The notes under the pieces are model-generated. The model searched no databases. It saw only the letters and a list, made by a program, of their open reading frames with translations, and was not told where the DNA came from. The position numbers and the translations under genes are program-made. A DNA stretch of 64,000 nucleotides from Magicicada septendecula (lineage: Eukaryota; Arthropoda; Insecta; Hemiptera; Cicadidae): assembly GCA_034769895.1 (NCBI GenBank), contig CM068367.1:127088927-127152926 (forward strand), in the 5' to 3' direction. Shown one piece after another: positions 50,185 through 64,000 of this stretch (within the stretch, counting starts at the first letter, position 1; each line of letters opens with the position of its first letter).

Positions 50185-50354
50185 TATATATAATATAAAC
50201 TTTCACTATGAACTTACTTTGGTTATTATTCCCAAACGTTTCAACGTGGTGTACGTCTTCTTCAGTGGGAGTACTGAAGAAGACGTACACCACGTTGAAA
50301 CGTTTGGGAATAATAACCAAAGTAAGTTCATAGTGAAAGTTTATATTATATATA
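50185..50354. repeat. Perfect palindrome, 82-bp arms, with two head-to-head hammerhead-like motifs
   Basis: Arms 50185-50266 and 50273-50354 are reverse complements; I see no mismatch over the central ~70 bases of each arm. The spacer is six bases (GGGAGT). Each arm carries CTGAAGA, A, GACGT, ACACC, ACGTT, GAAAC, on the reverse strand at 50238-50265 and on the forward strand at 50274-50301. The motifs start one base from the spacer edge and point outwards. Confidence 0.95.
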
Positions 50355-50536
50355 ATATTTAAAAAAGTGAACGAAGAGGATGTACCAACAAGATAATTTT
50401 AATATAGGTATTGAAAAACATGGATTCTCCAGAAGAAAAGGATACTGTATTTAAACAAAATAGAGTCTACCAAATGCCAAAAAGACATTATTAAGATTCG
50501 TATGGGAATATAGCTTGTGGAATGTCTGAATAATGT

Positions 50537-50537
<1 letters not shown>

Positions 50538-50602
<65 letters not shown>
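50538..50602. repeat. (CA)n microsatellite
   Basis: CA run of about 65 bases followed by a short TATATATA. Confidence 0.98.

Positions 50603-55448
<4,846 letters not shown>

Positions 55449-55499
<51 letters not shown>
55449..55499. repeat. (AG)n microsatellite
   Basis: AG run of about 51 bases. The reverse-strand frame across it (SLSLSL) is an artefact. Confidence 0.98.
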
Positions 55500-55507
<8 letters not shown>

Positions 55508-57429
55508 ATGCTAAAAAAACTGAAGTACTGAAGTAGCAGGACAAATTTTATACAACCTTATATGCACTTAGAGCGTCTGGTAAAGCACACTTTCGAAACA
55601 CGTATATAAGAAATTAAAAAGTACGTCCTTGTCTGGAAGATATTCTAAAGTTGTTATAAAAGAAAATATAAATATGCATGCACGTCTATAAACACTTATT
55701 AATGACTGTTTCCTGTTGTAGCACTTCAAATAAGTGTTTGATAAGCATGTGTTTCACCTTTCAGTTTGGCCTTTGTTTCTATGCAGTTCAATACAGTAGA
55801 AGTATTATTATCAACAGGCGTACTGATTTCATTGCAGTCGTGCCATTTAAATATCAGCATCAGTTCCGCGAAAGGGGCGTGAACTATTAAAAAAACTTAA
55901 TTCACTAGAAAAAAAACGGTCACTCATTCCGTCAAATTTATTAAAACTATCACAAATTGATATCCAGTAGCCTCGTTTTTTCCAAAATGTCCTCTACAGA
56001 GAGCTTTCAAAATTGTAGTTGGGGGAACACGGTTTTTTGGATAAAAATTTAATCCTTAAACTGTGCATTCTTGAGAGTCAAAATTTTTTAATAGGTGCAA
56101 ATGCATTTTGAAACATGGAGAAAATATTTTTAGAATTTTATCTTTCAGAATTTTCTGTAAGTACAAGAAAACAAATTTTCAGAAATTTTGTATATTCTAC
56201 AAAATTATCCATATTATGCTTTACTGGAAGCTACACAGAACTCACAATTATTTGTGTAGAAAGAATTTACAGTATTTTGCTTTTAATACACAGGAAGTCA
56301 AAACATAGAGTCAACATAATTTTTAATGAAACAGTTGTTTGTTGTGGAATGGTGACAAGCAGTTATTGTCCTTATTCAGCCACAAATTTCCTTCATTTTT
56401 CTCACATAAAGATAGTAGTCTCAAACATTCTTTGTAGTTTGAATGTTGTAGGTATGCCTCTTCTGATTCCATACAGCCCAGTAACATCCTACATCCTTTG
56501 GAGAAAGCTACAAACCTTTCTGTTTCAACCTCTTCTGTTCAGATATGTCCAAACTGCCTGGCCTTCCACGTTTCGTAGGCTTTGGACCAATTCGACAAAA
56601 ATATAATTTTTTAGCTTTCATCTTGATACGAAACCGACCAGAAACAATCCACATTTCCCATAAACCATGATGTTCATGTTTTTTACGTTGTCGAATGGAC
56701 TTGCATTCCGACTTCGCATTTTCAAAACATCTTATTTATGAAGACTCCACATTTTATTTTCGTACATTACAGTATAAAGGCTGCAGCTTTACAAACATCA
56801 GTTGTATTCACCTTTACACATGTTACCTACATGGACGTAGGAAATATAAAATTGCAAAAGACGAGAGAAGTCAACAACTATGAACAACTATGTAGACATG
56901 TTAAAAATGAGATAAACAAATTAAACTTGTAAAAGCAGATTTTTAAAACAGAAATGCCAAGAAATAGACGTGACGGTACGTAACAGACAAAATAGATGTA
57001 GCGTTTAAGAAAATTACGCTAAACGTCGGAGGATTAAGATGTGAGTCGGAGAAACGTCGGAGACCTGATGGAAACTGTCAGTTGACAGATGGTAATAATT
57101 ATTGGATAACGAAGGAAGAAGAGACAGATGGCAGGAACGCAAAGTATGAGCTATCATAAAGTGTGGCGAGATCAGAGACAGATGTCGATACAGAGGATAA
57201 TGTGAATCAATCTAAGACTAGAATTCGACAGCTCTAAATATCGTGAACACGGCAAGAAGGAACACGCAAGGGTCAGGCGAGAAGGCATCTGATATACTAA
57301 AATATATGGGAAACGCGTAGTGATAGTGTATTTCAACTGATACGTAAGACGTAAGAAACAGGGTATACTATCGGACTTCCAGAAGAGTGTAATTTTCAGA
57401 ATATCAAAGAAACCGCATGCAGAGATGTG
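55500..57429. other. AT-rich stretch without recognised genes
   Basis: A forward frame of 163 codons at 56115-56606 is the longest open frame not due to a repeat or transposon. It is rich in Ile, Phe, Tyr and Ser, matches local base composition, lacks any motif I know, and overlaps a second open frame, so I do not call it. Confidence 0.35.
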
Positions 57430-57690
57430 AGTATTCTCGGTAAGTGTAGTATGAGCCTACGTGCAACAAATATGGTAATAAGAACATTGCACAGAATAAT
57501 AAAAAACAGAATAGAGGAGAAGTAACGTGAGTGCAGACACGTTTGGCTTTAGAAATGGGCGGTTACACGGGAAATATTCTGATACTGAAATACGCTTAAT
57601 TACTGAAAGCAGAATAAAGACAAACATAGATACGTATCTATTTGGATTTGGAAAAGGAGTTTGACAATGTCAAGTGGAATAAACTGTTTG
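57430..57690 (+). pseudogene. LINE reverse transcriptase, 5' part of the core
   Basis: Forward: MVIRTLHRIIKNRIEEK (frame with stop after it), degraded Q-x-GFRxGRxT block (CRHVWL...AVTREI), then an RLITESRIKTNIDTYL segment and, in the next frame, LEKEFDNVKWNKLFGI. The last is the LEKAFDxVxWxxL motif that carries the first catalytic Asp; here F-D-N-V is kept. The element is then interrupted by a reverse-strand LINE fragment. Confidence 0.75.
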
Positions 57691-57995
57691 GAATCATCAT
57701 CGTCATCTCCAACAAGAATTAAACCAGAATTGGTCTGTTCCAGTCCTACGCAGATAGAGGTCACTCCACTGCTTCTTTGGACGGCCCACACCTCTCCTTC
57801 CTTCCGGCTTATAATTCAATAGTTGTTTGGGGATGCGGCACTGATCCATTCCAACCATTCTAGCCGATATAGGGTAATCCTATCGAGTATACTCATAATA
57901 TTCAGTTCCTGACGTACGTCAACATTTCTTTTGCAATCTTGAAGAGTATAGCCTCTCAAGAACCTGACAAACGACGGTAGAGACATTTTAAATGT
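57691..57995 (-). pseudogene. LINE ORF2 C-terminus inserted in opposite orientation
   Basis: Reverse order: RFLRGYTLQDCKRN, VDVRQELNIMSILDRITLYR, LEWLEWIS, then GEVWAVQRSSGVTSICVGLE, QTNSGLIL and a GAT/GAC repeat tail (VGDDDDDS) near 57690-57710. This is the same family as 31078-31445: both contain the QYR/LYRLxWLE block and end with a GAT-rich tail. The tail abuts the forward LINE, as expected for target-primed insertion. Confidence 0.82.
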
Positions 57996-58059
57996 GGAAA
58001 AATGTAGAAGGATACTAAAAATACAATGGGCAGAGAAACAAATAAGGAGAATTGGAAAA

Positions 58060-58320
58060 TAATTGGACAAATAATAATTTTTTAGAGAACTATAACAAGA
58101 AAACGCAACAGGTTGGTGAGCCTTTTCAGAATTATTCGGCGTCCAGAATTATCCACTTTGGTGACACAGGGTACAGTGAAGGTGAAAACTGCATGGGGAA
58201 GGCAGAAACAGGAGTACCTTACGAAGACTTCTGAGAATCGGAGGTTGAGGATGAAGAGATTGGCTTCGGATCCGTATCAAACCGGTCAGATGGTTCATCA
58301 CACACAAAGGGAGAAAACGT
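58060..58320 (+). pseudogene. LINE ORF2 C-terminus, probable continuation of 57430-57690
   Basis: Forward frame: VKTAWGRQKQEYLTKTSENR followed by RLRMKRLASDPYQ, which corresponds to GRxRxxYLxQI...YxxMKRLAxDRxxWR at the C-terminus of an arthropod LINE. With the reverse fragment removed it lies downstream of 57430-57690, but the C-terminal two-thirds of the transcriptase is missing, so a deletion must accompany the insertion. Confidence 0.55.
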
Positions 58321-58504
58321 GTGAGGAGGGGAAATTCCTATCTGCGTTTGATCATTTTTATTGCCAGACAGAATAATTAAATTTCTTTAACTTCTATTGA
58401 GGATTCGTATTCACAGAACAATGTTCTACGAAACACGGTCGGTGCTAATGTACATTCATAATAGCGGCCTGCGCCGAGATCTGGAATTTAGAATGTAGTT
58501 AACG

Positions 58505-58549
58505 GAGAAGAAGAAGAAGAAGAAGAAGAAGAAGAAGAAGAAGAAGAAA
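58505..58549. repeat. (GAA)n microsatellite
   Basis: About 15 GAA units. Confidence 0.97.
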
Positions 58550-60829
58550 GATTTGTTGAAAAGGAAACCGCTTGTTTGCAGCAATATGTTAATATCCAGA
58601 CTGTCCGACTCCATGGAAACAGGAATCTAACCAGAAGCTTGAAGAGAACAGTCTTTTAGCTAACGTGGTGTTCAATGTAGTACGGAGCACAGCATGCGCG
58701 CGCGCGGTCCAACAATAGTCGTAATTTTCGAACACAAATGGTGAATTGCAGACTTAAAAATTTATCATTATATAAAAAGACCAAAGTTAATGATTTTACA
58801 CTAATTTTAATATGAAATAAAATGAAAAGCTCTATTGAATATATCGATCTATTTTTGGGTACGATAACCCAACTAAAGTTATTAAGTGTTCTTCCGTGAT
58901 TTTGTTGTGTAGGAGATAATTAAATACTAAATTTGTCCTTCTTCGCTATCGCAACAGGCTTCCACTACTGCCGTCCTTACGTCGGAGACATGTGTCTGGT
59001 TTATGTTTAAAGTTATCTTCTTGAGATCACCCGCTACACTACCATTTCCTGGTATCTCCTTATACACATTCTTCACAATCTTATTGTCATCAATTCTCAG
59101 GATGAGATTATTTTCTTCCTACTATGTAATATTTATCCTAAAAGTCACTACTTTATTTTTTGTGAAAAAAACTTACACGTTGTACTCCAAATAAAGTTGA
59201 TGCAGTTGCTTAACGTTGCCATTTGTATCTGAATATCGGCACACAAAACTACACCCCGGATAATTTGATTTCTAGACTCATTTGTCTTTTTCTTAGTATT
59301 ACAAAATCATCCAATTAGATGTTGTACTCAGTAGGGAGACAAAACCTACAACTTTGTCGCAGTTCTTTAATTATCGAAATGATTGTCACCTATTGCAATA
59401 ATTATCGTCGGCTTATCATAAACAGATTACTCTACACGTCTCATATTGTTATTGACATTAAGTCGCTACACTAGATATGATACTTCAACTATTTAGGTCG
59501 TGACCCGATTTATAAGGAAGTAAAAGACACTGCTATAAAAATGAAAAAAATCAAAGATTTGTACGTGATTTCAGAAATCGGCACGATTTCAAAATCGTTA
59601 AGGAAAAGCCCCTAAAAGAGACACAATTACGATTTTACAAATTATGGCTACATCCACACGATTTTATAAATCAGAATTGTGCTATCAAGACGCGTGGATT
59701 TACGAGCCTTGCAGGTGAAACCCTATCGGTCAGTAGAAAGGAGTTCAAGACAAGACAGAATGTATAACGATGATATATAAGTTGAAAACTTTCGTAGTCG
59801 TTTAGTTACAGAACAGACATGTCGAATTGATTTTTACGCACGGCTTTAAACAGATTCCATCAGGTGGCGTAACTGCGTCAGGGGGATCAATCTCTCCCAG
59901 CAGGGATTTATATTAAAAATTTCAGTAAAATTCCGTAATCACTTAACGTTGACCTATTTTTAAGTCAGTTGCGTGTGTTAAAATAAGGCTTATAAATAAC
60001 TGTATATGTAATTTATATAGGAAGAATCTTGAATATATCATTTGTCCTGAGGAAAACAGAGAGTCCAACCTTCAAGCTAGTCCCACTCCAGAATTAGTCT
60101 CCTCACCTCCCCAGGAGTTACGCAACTGGTTTTCATGGAAGAAAGAATGTGGCTCTACGATGGTGACATTTGGACAAGTGGAAACACAGATGACAATGGA
60201 AATCATTAACAGACAGAACGTTTTGTTTTATCTGGGGTCGTTTCAGAGCACACAATCAACAGATACATATTCTATTTGGGATATGTTATCAGATTTAACT
60301 GAGTCGTCTTTTTCAATCTTGGGGTAAAACCTAATTGGTTATCCAAGCACCTAAAACTATAAGAAAGCCGGCCAACCTCTACAGTAAAAAAACATTATAT
60401 CACTTAGAACATTTTTATTTAGTAAATTGAACTTTTTCTATTCCTAATTACCTCTATTTCTTTTCCAAAGAAATACACGCCCGCACGTGAGCGCGCGCAC
60501 ATACACACATTTACAATTTAAACAATACCGTTTAGCTTCTATTCCCACCTGTTTTCGCTAGAAAAGAACTAGTTTTTTTTAATATAGTCAATGCTCTCCA
60601 TCACCTTCGTCAAAACAGTTTCAGTTGCCCTCTTTTGCTTTTTGTTGTTAGCTGCTAATTCCATGCTACGGTTTCTTTCGACATTCTTTTCTTGAGGCCA
60701 CAGAAATCCCATTGCTTGCCTTCAATATTTCAGTTATATCCATTCCAAATTCTTCTTTTGGTATAATTCTTTATTTGTTATTACTTCCATGTTCCATACG
60801 GATATGGAAGTATGGTGATGGCGAAAAAA
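58550..60829. other. Spacer with one dispersed repeat segment
   Basis: 59914-60012 matches 50966-51068. Just before it, CAGGTGGCGTAACTGCGTCA at 59860-59879 resembles a hAT left end, but no matching right end was found. No gene is recognised. Confidence 0.4.
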
Positions 60830-61365
60830 TCGTGTTCGAGATAAGGGCTGAGTCTGATCGTACTACTCTCAAAACGTGAAGAAAAGTAATTTTCCGAAAA
60901 CCGTCTGTGTGTAGAATTTTTTCTATGGCGAACGATAACTGCCGCAAAGTCAAACAGAATAAAATAATTTTTTTCATATATGCCTGAGTTGCAGAGGACT
61001 CAGGCCTATTGATTTGGTCAAGATCGGTTAAGGGGAAGGAGTAGTTTACCTGGTACGTTTTATGTTTTAACAAGAGTAAAGTACTTAATTTTGATAAATA
61101 AAGTACCCCGCCCAAAAGAAGGTCATAATAATCCACTGTAGAAAGGTAGATGAAATATCTGGTTTTCTGCAAAACAGACGTTTCGACAGTGCCATCGACT
61201 GCCATCGTCAGTGAAAATCGAGTGCGCTAACGTGTGGTGGTATACGTTAGTAACTGTGGTTAAGGCTGAAAGAAGTAGTTTCTATGGAAATATTTCATTT
61301 CAAAAATGATTTTAAATATAAATCTTAGAACAGGGAAGTCATGTATGATTCTCCATACCGATATT
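60830..61365. repeat. Long inverted repeat, left arm
   Basis: This arm is the inverse of 62300-64000, in the same order. From the inner end they share GGTATGGAGA...CATAC, the AAATATTTCATTTC block, a hammerhead-like motif, the CTACAGTGGATTATTATGA block, AAAATTAAGTACTTTACTCTTG, one unit of the 163-bp repeat, and an outer AAAATTGACTTTTTTCATG-like end. The left arm has a single 163-bp unit and lacks about 155 bases present in the right arm (62523-62680). The outer boundary is near 60830 on this side and lies beyond the window on the other. Confidence 0.85.
61180..61211 (-). ncRNA. Hammerhead-core-like hairpin motif, left arm of the 61-64 kb repeat
   Basis: Reverse strand: CTGACGA, T, GGCAG, a 9-nt loop, CTGTC, GAAAC. 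The stem pairs with one G-T wobble. The N position of CTGANGA (C here, T in the other arm) and the 3' stem half (CTGTC versus TTGCC) differ from the partner copy while pairing is kept in both. Confidence 0.48.
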
Positions 61366-62299
61366 TTGTCTGTTCCTGTAAGGCTGTAGCTCATATAAGA
61401 CTGTTCTTGCTTGTTCTCTCATAATCCACCAATGTTGATAACAGCTCGACGTTTCTTTATAAAAGTCCATACTTCTGATCCTACTACGGATATAAAATAA
61501 TCATACTCTTACACTGTTAGTGAACAGTGTCGAAATAGAAGGGATTATTCCCAACAGCCCATACAATAGATCACATAATTAAACATAACAGTCCTGAGAT
61601 GTAATTTGTCGCTTGTAACAAATGTATGAAACTCGGTAAATGTCAACATTGATCGTAAAACGAGTATTTATATGATAAAAAACGCTTTATTATAAGGACA
61701 CGATTGTCTCTTAGCTACTTTATTGGTGTAAAAATTATAAACTATCAAAAGACTACATAAAAAGTCTAGGCGGCGCAGAATCAATTTCAGTAACACTGGG
61801 ATCACACTGAGTGACAGGAAAGAAGTGAAACATAAATTATAACTAAATCCGTTTAATGTGGACAAACAACAAAAAGAAGGACAAACAACTGAACATATCA
61901 TATAGAAAAAAGTAACAAATACATGCATAGGAAAATTAGGAAATAAAAAACAAGGAAGTGAACTGACAGAAGAACCGAGACAAAGTTGGAGGTATCGTAT
62001 CGTATGTGGAGCGATCGTCAAAGAAACTCAACAGTGGCTCAACCCTTGAAGTTGGGGATGATTATTATGATGGTGGTTGGTGGTGGTGTGGCCATGATGA
62101 TAATGGTGGTGGTATTTTTGTGTAAGTATCGCAATGTAAATAGGGCAGAAGAAAACAAATATGAAATAATAAATAATGTACATTGGCGTTATAGCGAGTA
62201 AAAGACACTACTTTAATTGAAAACACATTGACGCTCCAGCAATGGACAGATCGATAATATGTCTGAATACCTATTAACATCGGAAACGACTAAACCTGA
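61366..62299. other. Spacer of the inverted repeat
   Basis: Contains a reverse frame at 61668-62021 (117 codons, hydrophobic) with no recognisable motif and (GGT)-rich sequence at 62070-62115. If the whole is a transposon, this would be its interior, and it carries no known transposase or reverse transcriptase. Confidence 0.4.
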
Positions 62300-62473
62300 G
62301 TAAAATATCGGTATGGAGATCCATACAAGACTTCCATGTTCTAAGATTTATATTTAAAATCATATTCGAAATGAAATATTTCCATAGAAACTGCTTCAAT
62401 CAATTGCTTCAGCCTTAACCACAGTACTGTGGTCCTAACGTATACCACCTCACGTTTTCGCACTCGATTTTCA

Positions 62474-62505
62474 CTGATGATGGCAGTCGATGGCATTGCC
62501 GAAAC
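62474..62505 (+). ncRNA. Hammerhead-core-like hairpin motif, right arm of the 61-64 kb repeat
   Basis: Forward strand: CTGATGA, T, GGCAG, a 9-nt loop, TTGCC, GAAAC. CTGATGA is the canonical hammerhead sequence. The stem pairs with one G-T. No GUH cleavage site with matching stem III was found within about 50 bases upstream. Confidence 0.5.
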
Positions 62506-62793
62506 GTCTGGTTTTGCAGAAAACATTGGACTACGGCTAAACAGCCCGGGAAGGAATTTTAACAAAAAACTACTTCTTTGTTGCCGATAACGTAGTACAC
62601 ATAAAACATTCTCCCCTCCCTCTTCAACTATAATTTTCATTAATAGAAAATTACCCGCACCCCGTTCAACTAGCCTCTTCATTTATAGATATTTCATCTA
62701 CGTTTCTACAGTGGATTATTATGAGCTTCTTATCAGGATACTTTGTTTATCAAAATTAAGTACTTTACTCTTGATAAAACATAAAACGTTGCA

Positions 62794-63911
62794 GGTAAAC
62801 TACCCCTTTCTCGTAACCGATCTTCACCAAAATCAACAGGCCTTCAGTCCTCTATAATTCGGGGGAGCATGCAAAAAAATATTTGATTCTGTTTGAATGT
62901 GCGGCAGTTATCGTTCGTCATAGAAACAATTACTCTTATTAAAACATGAACAGTGGCTGGTAAACTACCCCTTTCCCTTTATCGATCTTCACCAAAATCA
63001 ACAGGCCTTCACTTCTTTACAATTAAGGACCGTATGCAAAAAATTATTTGATTCTCTTTGAATTTTTGGTAGTTATCATTCGTCAAAAAAAAATTACCCT
63101 TGTTAAAACATAAAAAGTTGCTGGTAAATTACCCCTTTCCCTTAACCGATCTTCACCAAAACCAACAGGTGTTGACAACTTTACAATTCAGAGCTGTATC
63201 CAGAACATTATTTGATTCTTTTTGAATTTGCGGCTGTTATCGTTTGCCATAGAAAAAAATTACCCTTGATAAAAAAACGTTGCAAGTAAACTACCCCTTC
63301 CCCTTAACAGATCTTCACCAAAAACAACAGGTCTTGAGAACTCTTCAATTCAGAGTTGCATGCAAAAAATTATTTGATTATGTTTGAATTTGCGGCTGTT
63401 ATCGTTTGCCATAGAAAGTACCGTAGTTAAAACATAAAACGTTGCTGGTAAACTACCCCTTTCCCTTAACCGATCTTCACCAAAAACAATAGGTCTTGAA
63501 AAATCTACAATTTAGGGCTGTATGCAAAAAAATATTTGATTCTGTTTGAATTTGGGGCTGTTATCGTTTGCCATCGAAAATGCCCTTGTTAAAACAAAAC
63601 GTTGCAGGTAAACTACCTCTTTCCCTTAACCGATCTTAACCAAAAACAATAGGTCTTGAGAACTCTATAATTCAGGGCTGTATTCAACACATTATTTGAT
63701 TCTGTTTGAATTTGCGGCTGTTATCGTTTTCCATAGGAAAAAATTACCCTTGATTAAAAAAAAAAGTTGCAGGTAAAATACCCCTTTCTATTAACTGATC
63801 TTCACCAAAAACAATAGATCTTGAGTACTCTACAAATAAGGGCTGTATGCAAAAACGCATTTGATTCTGTTTGAATTTGCGGCTGTTATCGTTTGCCATA
63901 GAAAAGAATCT
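62794..63911. repeat. Tandem array of seven ~163-bp units
   Basis: Units begin with GGTAAACTACCCCTTTCCCT-type sequence at about 62794, 62959, 63123, 63285, 63447, 63607 and 63772, so the period is 160-165. Each unit has CCGATCTTCACCAAAA, then TGTATGCAAAAA, ATTTGATTCTGTTTGAATT and CGGCTGTTATCGTTTGCCAT. The reverse complement of one such unit lies at about 60910-61055 in the left arm, so the array grew from an element-internal unit. Confidence 0.95.
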
Positions 63912-64000
63912 AAAGACAGCAGACAGACACACACACAGACACTTTTCGAAAATTGACTTTTTTCATGTTTTGAGTGTAGTACAATCAGAATCCGCAATAA

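Larger units (their letters stand above)
62300..64000. repeat. Long inverted repeat, right arm, with expanded tandem array
   Basis: Inverse of 60830-61365 (see there). Relative to the left arm it has an extra segment at 62523-62680 and seven units instead of one of the 163-bp repeat. The arm is still matching the left arm at 63990, so it runs to the end of the window. Confidence 0.85.

Noticed and set aside
56115..56606. 163-codon forward frame
   Set aside because: Composition follows the AT-rich background, no motif, no splice context; overlaps another frame.

Overview
The window looks like intergenic nuclear DNA of an arthropod, most likely an insect. The DNA is AT-rich, has long (GT)n, (GA)n and (GAA)n microsatellites, no operon-like gene spacing, and a dense graveyard of animal transposons. 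The style of the LINE, Penelope-like, hAT and mariner relics suggests a polyneopteran (cockroach- or termite-like) genome; that placement is inference. No host gene could be identified with confidence. Nearly every recognisable protein segment is a broken transposon gene.

Layout. 0.5-1.9 kb: four fragments of LINE reverse transcriptases. 2.3-8.7 kb: a complete hAT transposon (A, 2333-8728, 8-bp target duplication), into which a second hAT (B, 5105-7337) and a short non-autonomous hAT (C, 4018-4893) have inserted. 9.6-19.8 kb: Penelope-like (GIY-YIG) and LINE relics, a 100-bp-arm palindrome, a GT/GTGC satellite and a non-autonomous hAT (G). 20.0-22.6 kb: a young 450-bp duplication, a 36-bp minisatellite and hAT D. 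22.8 kb: a helicase relic. 23.7-29.7 kb: hAT F, a pogo/Tigger-like element, a hAT-like MITE, a short ORF with a splice-donor-like end, and hAT E. 30-34 kb: a 91-bp-arm palindrome, two LINE relics and an AT-rich repeat family. 36.9 kb: a 22-bp tandem repeat. 41-50 kb: LINE and mariner relics, a second copy of the AT-rich family, hAT H, and a perfect 82-bp-arm palindrome. 57-58.5 kb: a LINE interrupted by another LINE in opposite orientation. 60.8-64 kb: a long inverted repeat, one arm of which has grown into a ~163-bp, seven-unit tandem array.

The most interesting recurrent signal is a short structured motif: CTGANGA, one base, a 5-7 bp hairpin stem whose sequence differs between loci, then GAAA. 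It occurs about ten times on both strands. Eight copies lie in head-to-head pairs whose 5' sides meet in the middle of palindromes or inverted repeats, and another lies next to the Penelope-like GIY-YIG relic. It resembles the conserved core of hammerhead ribozymes described in Penelope-like retroelements. The cleavage site and stems I and III could not be shown by eye, so ribozyme activity is unproven.
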